Source: Amycolatopsis sp. NBRC 101858 (lineage in GTDB: Bacteria; Actinomycetota; Actinomycetes; Mycobacteriales; Pseudonocardiaceae). Taken from it: DNA of 64,000 bases. Numbering within the stretch: position 1 is the stretch's first letter; every line of letters starts with the position of its first letter. Where the stretch lies: positions 310,001 to 374,000 of the forward strand of contig NZ_BSTD01000002.1 in assembly GCF_030269325.1 (NCBI RefSeq), given 5' to 3'. Made by a program: the position numbers and the translations under genes. A model generated the notes under the pieces. The model had not been told where the DNA came from and ran no database searches. It saw only the letters and a list, made by a program, of their open reading frames with translations. Below are positions 10,061-17,845 of this stretch, piece after piece.

Positions 10061-10302
10061 AACGATCAAGCCCGGACGTCGTGGGGTGATCGCGGACGGC
10101 GGGCGGCGGTCCGGGGGCGCGAAATCGTTTTCCGGTCGAATTTCTCCGTTTTCGCGGGAATGAAGGCCCGACATTATCGGTATACCGCGTGGTGGGACGG
10201 CTACCGCTTGTTGCTCCGTTCAGCGGGGTTTCGGACCATGATCCATTCGCTACCATGGTCGGCGCCCCCGTACCCAATTCGAATGTATTGGGAAGGATTC
10301 CC

Positions 10303-10932
10303 ATGCTGTCTGCGGTCGTTGCTGCCGTAATGGCGTTGTCCTCTGTGGTCACCCCGCATTCGTGGAACACCCCTCCGCCGCCCGACAAAATCGTCATCGA
10401 CGTCGTGAACGCCAATGGCACGGGCTGCCCGGCCGGCACGTCCGCGGTGGCGGTGTCGCAGGACAACACGGCGTTCACCGTGACCTACAGCGCCTACACG
10501 GCGCTGGTCGGGGTCGGCGCCGGGCCGCTGGACGCCCGGAAGAACTGCCAGATCGGCCTGCGGGTGCACGTGCCACAGGGGTTCACCTACGGAATCGCGC
10601 AGGCGGACTACCGCGGATTCGCCCATCTGGAACGGGGCGCGACCGGCCTGGAGAGAGCGAACTACTATTTCCAGGGCAATTCTCCGACGGCGTTCATGCA
10701 GCACCCGCTGACCGGTCCGTTCGAGGACGACTGGCATTTCACCGATTCCACGGAGGTCGGTGCGATCGTGTTCAAGCCGTGCGGTGAGGAACGCAATCTG
10801 AACGTCAACACGGAATTGCGGGCCGCGGCCGGGACGTCGGATCCGAAGAAGACGACGAGCTTCGTGACGATGGACTCGACCGACGGCAGCATCACGACCA
10901 CGTACCACTTCGCGTGGTTGTCCTGTCCGTGA
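10303..10932 (+). CDS. secreted DUF4360 domain-containing protein
   Basis: 209-residue exported protein of unknown function, of a family found in actinobacteria and fungi. The N-terminus MLSAVVAAVMALSSVV is a short signal peptide. The mature part has Cys in TGCPAGT, KNCQIGL, KPCGEE and the terminal LSCP, which could form two disulfides. The YYFQGNSP and DDWHFTDSTEVGAIVFKPCG segments are the recognisable family core. GGAAGGA lies 5-6 nt before ATG 10303. Codon use and the 150 bp upstream are noticeably AT-richer than the neighbours, which may indicate transfer or strong expression. Confidence 0.85.
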   Translation: MLSAVVAAVMALSSVVTPHSWNTPPPPDKIVIDVVNANGTGCPAGTSAVAVSQDNTAFTVTYSAYTALVGVGAGPLDARKNCQIGLRVHVPQGFTYGIAQADYRGFAHLERGATGLERANYYFQGNSPTAFMQHPLTGPFEDDWHFTDSTEVGAIVFKPCGEERNLNVNTELRAAAGTSDPKKTTSFVTMDSTDGSITTTYHFAWLSCP

Positions 10933-10948
10933 CCGGGAACCGGTGAAC

Positions 10949-10983
10949 CCGGGGCGGCGCGGCTCGGTACCGCGCCGCCCCGG
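10949..10983. terminator. GC-rich bidirectional hairpin
   Basis: Perfect 14-bp stem CCGGGGCGGCGCGG (10949-10962) / its complement (10970-10983) with a 7-nt loop, between the convergent DUF4360 and FUSC genes. There is no U-run, so it may act as a hairpin-only actinobacterial terminator. Confidence 0.65.
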
Positions 10984-10987
10984 CGGG

Positions 10988-13072
10988 TCACTTCTTCGCG
11001 GGGGCGCGGGGATCGGTGGCCTGGACGTCGAAGACGCGGCCGAGGGAGATGAGTGCTTCGTCGAGATGGCTGAGGCTGGAGAGGACGGCCCGGGTTTCGG
11101 CCTGCTCGACGCGGTCGGACACCGGCGTGCCGTCGTCGCGCACGAGCGTGCCGGGTGTGGGGCCACCCGGCGCGTCGAGTGCGGTGCGCAGGACGTCGAT
11201 GTTGGCCAGCAGCCGTCCGGTGAACTGGCGCAGGCGGTCGGCGTTCTCGCCGGCGAGCTGCCCGGGCTGGGCGCGGGCGGCGACGTGGCGGGCGCGGAAG
11301 GCGATGGTCTCCAGCGTGGTGAGCACGTGCCAGCCGTAGTCGCGGCGGGCGCTGCGGAGGTTGACCGGGTGGGTCAGCGGTTCGATGGTGGTGCGGACCT
11401 GTTCGACGGCGCGGTCGAGGTCGCGGGAGAGCTCGATGATGTTGACGTTCTCTTCGCCGGCGAGCAGGTCGCGGGTGTGTTCGAGGAACTCCGCCAGCTC
11501 GTCGAGCACGGCGGCGATGTCGTCGAGCATGACCGAGCGGGTGCGGACCGGGACGATGACGACGGCGGCGAGGATGCCCGCGGCGGCCCCGACCGCGGTT
11601 TCGGCGACGCGGATCCAGAGCACTTCGAGGCTGAACGTGCCGAGCAGGCTGTAGAGCAGGCCGAGCATGCTGGTGATGAAGAAGGCCATGGCGACCTGGG
11701 AGACGCGGGCGGTGTAGACCATCCCGAAGACGCAGACCAGGATCAGCGCGAGGGTGGCCGGGGTGCTGCCGGCGACCAGCAGGGCGAGCAGGACGCCGCC
11801 GACGATGCCGATGAGGGTGCCGCCGAGGCGGCGGACGCCCTTGACGAAGGTGGCGCCGGCGCTGGAGGCGCCGATGAACACGACGAAGACGGTCAGGACG
11901 GCCCAGTACCAGCGCTGGTGGGAGACGAGCTCACCGCCGAGCACGGCCAGCCCGCCGCCGACGACGGCCTGGATGGCGCTGCGGGTGCGGTTGTCGTAGG
12001 CGAACGCGGGCGTCGGCTCGTCGTCCTCTTCGCCGAGTGGGTCCACTGTGGACTCGGGGGTGGCGGCGCGCTGGGCGCGGTCGTCGGCCAGCGCGAGCTC
12101 GGCCAGTGCCTTGCGGACGCCGTCGCCGGGGGCGGCGTGCTCGTCGATCCGGCTGCCTTCGACGAGCATGCGGCTGTACTCGCCGGTCTGGCTGATCAGC
12201 GGGAGCTCGCGCGGGTCGCGTTCCACGAGCGCGCGGAAGCGGGCGAGCCGGGCGATGAGATCGTCGCGGACCTCGGTGGTGAGCTCGTCGGAGCAGGTGC
12301 GCTGGACGGTGCTGACCAGCCACTCGAGGGCGAGCTCGACCTCGATGGCGCGGCGGCGCAGGCGGTCCGCGGCGCGGGCGTCGACGACGTCGGGGGCGGC
12401 GTCCTCGATGAGCAGGACGCACTCGTGCAGCCGGGCGAGCGTACTGCGCAGCTGCTTGCGGGTGCGTTCGCTGCCGCCGACGGCGAGGTGGGCCTCGGTG
12501 GCGCGGACGACGGCGGCCAGCCGGGCGCGGAAGGCCCGGCGCACGCGCAGGAACTCGGCTTCGGCGTTGTGGCGCAGCAGCACGAACCGGACGACGGCGT
12601 TGGCGAGCACGCCGACGCCGAGCGCCATCAGCAGCTGCGGGACCTGCGTGAGGTGGGCCTGCAGGAACATCGGGAAGAAGAACAGGAAAAAGCCGATCGA
12701 GCCGAGCGCGGTGCCGCGGGTGCCGAAGCGCTGGGCGTAGACGGCGACGAAGATCAGCAGGACGAACACGACGCTGTCCATCGGCGGCAGCGCCGACCCC
12801 AGGCTGGCGACCGTGATGGAGGCGGCTCCGGTGAGGAACGCCAGCACGAGCGTGCCGGCCTGGGCGCCGGGTGTCGGGTCGTTGACGGTGAACGCGGTCA
12901 TCATCGCGGCGATCGCGCCGACCAGCATCACCGTGAGCGGGACGTGCGTGGGCAGCAGAACGGCCACGGCGAGAACGATGCCGAGGACCGCGGACCCGGC
13001 CAGCCGCAGCCGGACGAGGCCGGGGTCGGCCGCCGCCAGCCGGTCGAGGGCGGCGGTGCGGTAGTGGTTCAT
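10988..13072 (-). CDS. FUSC family membrane protein (aromatic acid exporter-like)
   Basis: 694-residue inner-membrane protein built from two repeats. Each has a cluster of hydrophobic helices (LRLAGSAVLGIVLAVAVLLPTHVPLTVMLVGAIAAMMTAF and RWYWAVLTVFVVFIGASSAGATFVKGVRRLGGTLIGIVGG) followed by a long cytosolic helical part. The KGVRRLGGTLIGIVGGVLLALL block is the FUSC/aromatic-acid-exporter signature. Members export aromatic acids or other small anions, usually with unknown substrate. Its ATG overlaps the stop of GH92-1, so it is cotranscribed with a glycosidase, which is an unusual partner. Confidence 0.88.
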   Translation of the reverse strand: MNHYRTAALDRLAAADPGLVRLRLAGSAVLGIVLAVAVLLPTHVPLTVMLVGAIAAMMTAFTVNDPTPGAQAGTLVLAFLTGAASITVASLGSALPPMDSVVFVLLIFVAVYAQRFGTRGTALGSIGFFLFFFPMFLQAHLTQVPQLLMALGVGVLANAVVRFVLLRHNAEAEFLRVRRAFRARLAAVVRATEAHLAVGGSERTRKQLRSTLARLHECVLLIEDAAPDVVDARAADRLRRRAIEVELALEWLVSTVQRTCSDELTTEVRDDLIARLARFRALVERDPRELPLISQTGEYSRMLVEGSRIDEHAAPGDGVRKALAELALADDRAQRAATPESTVDPLGEEDDEPTPAFAYDNRTRSAIQAVVGGGLAVLGGELVSHQRWYWAVLTVFVVFIGASSAGATFVKGVRRLGGTLIGIVGGVLLALLVAGSTPATLALILVCVFGMVYTARVSQVAMAFFITSMLGLLYSLLGTFSLEVLWIRVAETAVGAAAGILAAVVIVPVRTRSVMLDDIAAVLDELAEFLEHTRDLLAGEENVNIIELSRDLDRAVEQVRTTIEPLTHPVNLRSARRDYGWHVLTTLETIAFRARHVAARAQPGQLAGENADRLRQFTGRLLANIDVLRTALDAPGGPTPGTLVRDDGTPVSDRVEQAETRAVLSSLSHLDEALISLGRVFDVQATDPRAPAKK

Positions 13073-16000
13073 CGGGCGAGCAGCTCCCACTGGGCGAGGG
13101 TGGCGCGGCGGCCGCGGGTGGCGGTGATCCGCAGCCGGTAGTGCGGGTGGGCGGCCGGGGTGGCGAGCGTGAACGGCCGGGTCTGGCGGCGCCAGCGGAA
13201 CAGCTCGTCGTGGCGTTCGTCCAGAGTGATCCACTCCGCGCCGTCGTCGGAGCCTTCGAGGACCCAGGCGCTGGGGTCGCCGCGGCGGTCGCCGGAGGTG
13301 AGCGTGTACATCGTGACCTCGCGGGGATCGCCGGTGACGGTGAACTCGATCGCCGGGGTGGCGCCGCGGAAGGTGACCTGGGTGCGGGTGGTGTCGTCGA
13401 AGAGGGCGTCGAGGCTCTTGGCGTCCTCGCTGGTGGCGGTGCCGGTGAGGTCGGAGACCGGGTCCGGTTGTTCGGCGGGCGGTGGCGGGGCACCCCATCC
13501 GGCCGGTTCGGTGGTGAGGTCGAAGACCAGTTCGGCGCCGCCGGCGAGGGTGGCGTGGGCGATGGTCGTGGCGTCGTGCGGTTCGCCGTCGATGCTGAGG
13601 CCGCGGACGTAGACGGTCTCGTCGGTGTTGCCGGGCGCGCGGACGACGAGCTTCTTGCCCTCGCCCAGGTGCACGGTCGCCTTCTCGAACAGCGGCGACC
13701 CGATCGCGTAGCGCGGGCTGCCGACGGTCAGCGGGTAGAAGCCCAGGGCGCTGAACAGCCACCACGCGGACATCTCGCCGTTGTCCTCGTCGCCGGGGTA
13801 GCCCTGGCCGAGCTCACTGCCCAGGTAGAGGCGCCGCAGGACCTCCCGCACGACGCGCTGGGCTTTCGCCGGCGCGCCCGCGTGGTTGTAGATGTAGGGG
13901 ATGTGGTGCGAGGGCTGGTTGGAGTGGCCGTACTGGCCCATGCGGACGTCGCGGGCTTCGGTCATCTCGTGGATCAGGCCGCCGTACGCGCCGGGGCGCC
14001 GTCCGGTCTCCGGGGTCGCGAAGAACTCGTCGAGCTTGGCTTCGAGACCGGCGTTGCCGCCGTGCAGCGCCGCGAGGCCGGGGCCGTCGTGGGGTGCGGT
14101 GAAGGCGGTGTTCCAGGCGTTGGTCTCGACGAAGTCGCCGCCCCACGCGGCCGGGTCGTAGCCCTCGGGGGCGAACTTGCGGCGGCCGTCGCGGTGGCGG
14201 CCCTGGAAGAAGCCGATCTTCGGGTCGAAGTGGTGGACGTAGTGCTTCGCGCGCTCGCGGAAGTAGGCGGCGTAGTCCGCGTACATCCGGGCGCGCGGCC
14301 CCTCGCTCTCGCGGGCGAGGGCGTCGGAGAGGTTGGCGAGGCCGAAGTCGTTGACGCAGCCTTCCAGCGCCCAGGACAGTCCTTCGTGGACCGACGCCGG
14401 GGTGTAGCCGAGGAAGATCGACCGATCGAGCCCCTTGCGGCCGACCGAGCGGTGCGGCGGGGTGACGGTGGCGTTCTTCAGCGCCGCGTCGTAGGCGGCT
14501 TCGACGTCGAAGTTCCGGACGCCCTTGAGGTAGGCGTCGGCGAAGGCGACGTCGGAGCTGGTGCCGGTCATCAGGTCCGCGTAGCCCGGTGAGGACCAGC
14601 GGGAGATCCAGCCGCCTTCGCGGTACTGCTGGACGAACCCGTCGACCATCCGGCCGCAGTGCTCCGGGGTCAGCAGCGCGTACGCCGGCCAGGTGGTGCG
14701 GTAGGTGTCCCAGAAGCCGTTGTTGACGTACAGCTCGCCGTCGACGACCTTCGCGCCGGTGCGCCGGCGGGTGCTCGGCCACCGCCGGCGCACCACCGGG
14801 CTGGCGTGCCGGATGCCGTTCGGGGTGTTCTCGTGGGCGGCGTTCGGGTAGAGGAACAGCCGGTAGAGGTTCGAGTAGAGCGTGGTCCGCTGGTCCTCGG
14901 TGGCGCCTTCGACCTCGACCCGGCCGAGCTGCTCCTGCCAGAGCGCGCGGGCCTGGTCGCGGACCTGCTCGAAGGTCGTCCCGGCGGGGATCTCCTGCTC
15001 GAGGTTGCGCTTGGCCTGCGCGAGGCTGATCAGCGACGTCGCGATCCGCAACGTCGCGTCGGGGCCGTCGAACTCGAAATAGCCCGAGACGCGCCGCCAC
15101 GGCGGAACGCGGACCTTCGCGCCGCGTGTGGCCGGGGCGTCGGTGATGCCGTAGACGAACATCCGGCGCGCGCCGGCGGACAGGCGGCTGCGGACCGTCG
15201 TGTACCCGCTGATCTCGCCGGTGTCGGCGTTCAGGCGGAGGCGGCCGCGGTTGGCGGCGTTGTCGAACAGCAGCCAGCCGTGCTTGTCGGGGAACGTGAA
15301 CCGCAGGATCGCCGCGTGGGACGTCGGCGCCAGGTCGACGGTCATGCCGTTGGCGAACCGGACGCCGTAGTGGTGCGGCGAGTCGGTTTCGTCGTCGTGG
15401 GAGAAGGCCAGCGCGCGCTTGCGGCGGTCGCGCTGGACCGGGCCGGTGCCGGGCATGACGTGGAAGGTGTGCCGGTCGCCCATCCACGGGCTCGGCTGGT
15501 GGCTCAGGGCGATGGCCTGCAGCGCCGGGCGGTTTTCTGCGTCGTTGTGGCGGTGGTAGGAGTAGATCCAGTTGGTGACGCCGGCGTCGGTGACCGGGGT
15601 CCAGAAGTTGAACCCGTGCGGCACGGCGGTCGCGGGGAAGTTGTTGCCGCGGGAGTAGTCGCCGCTGGAGTGCGAGCCGCGGGTCGTGCGGACGAAGTCG
15701 ACCGGGTCCCGCGGCGGCTCGGGGCGTTCGGCGACGCGGACGTCGTCGATCCACCCGGTGATCTCGCCTTCCGGAGGCGCGGTGCGGAGCACGATCCGGC
15801 TGATCCGGCGGCCCGCGAACGCCCCGAGCGGGCGGCGGACGAGGTTCCACTGGTCCACCCACAGCGTCTTGTCGTCCACCGGGTCGAACCCGGCCGAGGT
15901 GCCGTCGGCGAATTCGACGTCGAGGCTCACCCAGGTGGCGTGGTAGGCGGGGACGTCGCCGTCGGACTGCGGGAAGACCACATAGGACAGCTCGGTGTCC

Positions 16001-16194
16001 GCGGTGACGGGCGCGTCGAGGTCGAACAGGACGCTGCGCGGGCGCGCGGTGTAGCGCAGGGCCTTCGCCCCGGTGAAGCCGACGCCGGTCTTGGCCGTGG
16101 GGGACCGGTCCGGGCCGCTGTCGACCGTGAGAGCGGGGTCCGCGGGCTGCGGGTCACCGGCTTCGAAGGAGGAGGAGAACACGGCGTCGGGCAT
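13069..16194 (-). CDS. GH92 family glycosidase without signal peptide (Gln at general-acid position)
   Basis: 1041 residues. About 165 N-terminal residues form a beta-sandwich; then the GH92 two-domain catalytic unit begins at RTTRGSHSSGDYSRGNNFPATAVPHG; about 115 C-terminal residues are discoidin-like. GH92 enzymes are calcium-dependent inverting alpha-mannosidases. The usual HGNEPSHH motif is HSNQPSHH here (Gln760), and GNxDxGQMSAW is GDEDNGEMSAW. As I recall, Gln at this place marks mannose-1-phospho-6-mannose phosphodiesterases such as CcGH92_5. A TACGGT -10 (16201-16206, minus) lies 6 nt before the ATG and fixes the start, and no signal peptide follows. Export is therefore not predicted, unlike its paralogue at 17846. 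Confidence 0.93.
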   Translation of the reverse strand: MPDAVFSSSFEAGDPQPADPALTVDSGPDRSPTAKTGVGFTGAKALRYTARPRSVLFDLDAPVTADTELSYVVFPQSDGDVPAYHATWVSLDVEFADGTSAGFDPVDDKTLWVDQWNLVRRPLGAFAGRRISRIVLRTAPPEGEITGWIDDVRVAERPEPPRDPVDFVRTTRGSHSSGDYSRGNNFPATAVPHGFNFWTPVTDAGVTNWIYSYHRHNDAENRPALQAIALSHQPSPWMGDRHTFHVMPGTGPVQRDRRKRALAFSHDDETDSPHHYGVRFANGMTVDLAPTSHAAILRFTFPDKHGWLLFDNAANRGRLRLNADTGEISGYTTVRSRLSAGARRMFVYGITDAPATRGAKVRVPPWRRVSGYFEFDGPDATLRIATSLISLAQAKRNLEQEIPAGTTFEQVRDQARALWQEQLGRVEVEGATEDQRTTLYSNLYRLFLYPNAAHENTPNGIRHASPVVRRRWPSTRRRTGAKVVDGELYVNNGFWDTYRTTWPAYALLTPEHCGRMVDGFVQQYREGGWISRWSSPGYADLMTGTSSDVAFADAYLKGVRNFDVEAAYDAALKNATVTPPHRSVGRKGLDRSIFLGYTPASVHEGLSWALEGCVNDFGLANLSDALARESEGPRARMYADYAAYFRERAKHYVHHFDPKIGFFQGRHRDGRRKFAPEGYDPAAWGGDFVETNAWNTAFTAPHDGPGLAALHGGNAGLEAKLDEFFATPETGRRPGAYGGLIHEMTEARDVRMGQYGHSNQPSHHIPYIYNHAGAPAKAQRVVREVLRRLYLGSELGQGYPGDEDNGEMSAWWLFSALGFYPLTVGSPRYAIGSPLFEKATVHLGEGKKLVVRAPGNTDETVYVRGLSIDGEPHDATTIAHATLAGGAELVFDLTTEPAGWGAPPPPAEQPDPVSDLTGTATSEDAKSLDALFDDTTRTQVTFRGATPAIEFTVTGDPREVTMYTLTSGDRRGDPSAWVLEGSDDGAEWITLDERHDELFRWRRQTRPFTLATPAAHPHYRLRITATRGRRATLAQWELLAR

Positions 16195-16251
16195 GCGCCC
16201 ACCGTATCGGCCGAACGGCGTAGCGTGTGCTCGACGCGGGGGGAGGTCCTG

Positions 16252-17010
16252 GTGAACACGTACACCGTCCGGCACGAAGGTGCCGAGCTGCGCTACGAGC
16301 TGCGCTACGAGCTGCGGGGCGAGGGCCCGCTCCTGCTGCTGATCGCCGGCCGCGGCGGCTACCGCACCCGGTACGCGTCCCTCGCGCGGCGGCTCGCCGG
16401 GTCGTACGCGGTGCTCACCTACGACCGGCGCGGCCCGGGCACCGACTTCGACATGGGCCAGCAGGCCCGCGACGCGGCGGCGGTGATCCGCGCGGTCGCA
16501 CCGCGGGCGGCCGTGTTCGGCCAGGGCGGCGGTGGTTCGGTGGCGTTCGAGCTCGCCGCGCAGGTGCCGGACGTCGTGACGGAGCTGGTGGTCCACGAGG
16601 CCCCGGCGATCACGTTGCTCCCGGACGCGCCGACGTGGCTGGCCCGCGCCCGCCAGGTCCGGACCACCCACGAGCGGGACGGTCTCGACGCGGCCCTGGC
16701 CCTGGCCGGCCTGACCCGCACCGACTTCCCGGACACCGCGGCCGCGGAGCTGTTCCTGGCCGGCGAGTTCCCGGCGGTGGTGCTGCACACCCCGGACCTC
16801 GACGCGGTCCGCCGCACGGGCATCCCGGTGATGACGGCGGCGGGCGAGACCAGCGGGGACACGTGCCTGGAGCGGTCGGCGAGGATCCAGGCGGAGCACC
16901 TGGCGTGCCGCTACGCGCGCTTCCCGGGCGGCCACCAGGGTTTCGAATCCGACGCGGACACCTTCGCCCCGGCGCTCTGCACGACGTTGGCAAGACTCCG
17001 CCGCCTCTGA
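16252..17010 (+). CDS. alpha/beta hydrolase-fold protein lacking the nucleophile serine
   Basis: 252 residues with the alpha/beta hydrolase layout: oxyanion region LLLIAGRGGYRTRY, strand VLTYDRRGPG, and C-terminal FPGGHQGFESDADTF with the expected His. The nucleophile elbow, normally GxSxG, reads FGQGGGGSVAFELA, with Gly where Ser should be, so classical hydrolase activity is not expected. Near the N-terminus ELRYELRYEL comes from a 12-bp tandem duplication (16285-16314). A GGGGGGAGG site precedes the GTG start and a TAGCGT -10 lies at 16221-16226. It is divergent from GH92-1. It may be a binding protein or use different chemistry. Confidence 0.85.
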   Translation: MNTYTVRHEGAELRYELRYELRGEGPLLLLIAGRGGYRTRYASLARRLAGSYAVLTYDRRGPGTDFDMGQQARDAAAVIRAVAPRAAVFGQGGGGSVAFELAAQVPDVVTELVVHEAPAITLLPDAPTWLARARQVRTTHERDGLDAALALAGLTRTDFPDTAAAELFLAGEFPAVVLHTPDLDAVRRTGIPVMTAAGETSGDTCLERSARIQAEHLACRYARFPGGHQGFESDADTFAPALCTTLARLRRL

Positions 17011-17020
17011 CCGGGCCAAG

Positions 17021-17125
17021 CCGACCCTCCAGGTACGCGACCCGACCGCCCAGGCACGCGAACCGACCCTCCAGGTACATGAGCCGACTGCCTAGGTACG
17101 CAGGCCGACCCTCCAGGCACGCGAA
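17021..17125. repeat. 21-bp intergenic tandem repeat, five copies
   Basis: Five head-to-tail units of exactly 21 bp start at 17021, 17042, 17063, 17084 and 17105. Each begins CCGAC and carries CC(A/T)AGG(T/C)ACG or a close variant; units 1, 3 and 5 share CCGACCCTCCAGG. A degenerate partial sixth unit follows at 17126. The period is a multiple of three, so each frame reads as a heptapeptide repeat. There is no credible start or codon bias, so it is treated as non-coding. Confidence 0.9.
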
Positions 17126-17177
17126 CTGACTCCGGGTCTCCCACGGCCTCGGGTGTTAGCCGACCTCCGCGCCGGTC

Positions 17178-17206
17178 GAGCTGCCGAACCCGGGCCACGG
17201 CAGCTC
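17178..17206. terminator. possible weak hairpin terminator
   Basis: GAGCTGCC (17178-17185) and GGCAGCTC (17199-17206) form an 8-bp stem with a 13-nt loop, about 30 bp beyond the stop of the minus-strand gene at 17235. There is no U-run. The rest of the 17126-17234 gap shows nothing. Confidence 0.35.
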
Positions 17207-17234
17207 CTCGCCCTCCATGCCCGCGCGCCGGCCC

Positions 17235-17768
17235 TCAGTCCGGGCGGCCGCCGAACTGCCAGCGGTGGACCTCGACCCCGTCATACCGGCCCACAGCCAG
17301 CACCTCCCGCGCTGCCTCAGCGTCCGGTGCCCGCAGCAGCACCGCCGTCCCGAGCCACGCTTCGCCGTCGTCCGACAACAGTGGCCCGTACGCGATCAGC
17401 TCGTCCCGCGGGCCGCCCACCTCGACCGGCTCTCCCGACCCGAACCCGAGGACCAGGTACCGGTCCCCGCCGGTCCGTCCACCCGGGAACTCCCACATCG
17501 TGCGCCCCAGCTCGTTGCGCCAGCGGCGCAACAGGACGTCCCGGTACGCCCCCGCCTGGTAACCGGGCTCCTCGAACGCGAACGCCCTCGCCGCCGCCGG
17601 GTCCGGCAGGTCCACGATGTGCACGCTGCCCGTCGGCGTGTCGCCGTCGAACGTCGGGCCGCGGGCGACCATCGTGAACCGGTCCATGTAGGACCAGTGC
17701 TCCGCCAGCAGTTCCCGGCGCAGGGACGCCGAGCCCGGCCGGTCCCGGTGGTAGCAGAAGAACTCCAC
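17235..17768 (-). CDS. YciI-like dimeric alpha/beta barrel protein
   Basis: 177 residues, probably two ferredoxin-like YciI/ABM-type modules. The first has the FFCYHRDRPGSASLRRELLAEHWSYMDRFTMVARGPTFD pattern with a His and GPTFDGDTPTGSVHIVDLPDPAAARAFAFEEP. The second ends LIAYGPLLSDDGEAWLGTAVLLRAPDAEAAREVL. Both match the YciI signature of an acidic GP-(L/T)-DG turn. Function is unknown; relatives are small enzymes or regulators. The GTG at 17768 is chosen because GGGAGG sits just upstream, and an in-frame GTG further upstream lies inside the GH92-2 terminator. It is probably its own transcription unit. Confidence 0.75.
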   Translation of the reverse strand: MEFFCYHRDRPGSASLRRELLAEHWSYMDRFTMVARGPTFDGDTPTGSVHIVDLPDPAAARAFAFEEPGYQAGAYRDVLLRRWRNELGRTMWEFPGGRTGGDRYLVLGFGSGEPVEVGGPRDELIAYGPLLSDDGEAWLGTAVLLRAPDAEAAREVLAVGRYDGVEVHRWQFGGRPD

Positions 17769-17792
17769 TTCGCCTCCCGAAAGCCCGAAAAA

Positions 17793-17833
17793 GTGAAGGC
17801 CTCCCCGCCGAGGCGAGGAGGCCTTCACCGAAA
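17793..17833 (-). terminator. intrinsic terminator of GH92-2
   Basis: 12-bp perfect stem GTGAAGGCCTCC (17793-17804) / GGAGGCCTTCAC (17817-17828) with a 12-nt loop. On the minus strand it is followed by TTTTTCGGG (17784-17792), a typical U-run. It lies between the GH92-2 stop (17846) and the ribosome-binding site of the next gene. Confidence 0.88.
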
Positions 17834-17845
17834 ACTACCGCCGAA

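Noticed and set aside
16911..17198. Heptapeptide-repeat protein encoded by the 21-bp repeats
   Set aside because: All frames of a 21-bp tandem repeat stay open and look repetitive. There is no ribosome-binding site, -10 box or codon bias, and the reading would overlap the 3' end of the hydrolase.
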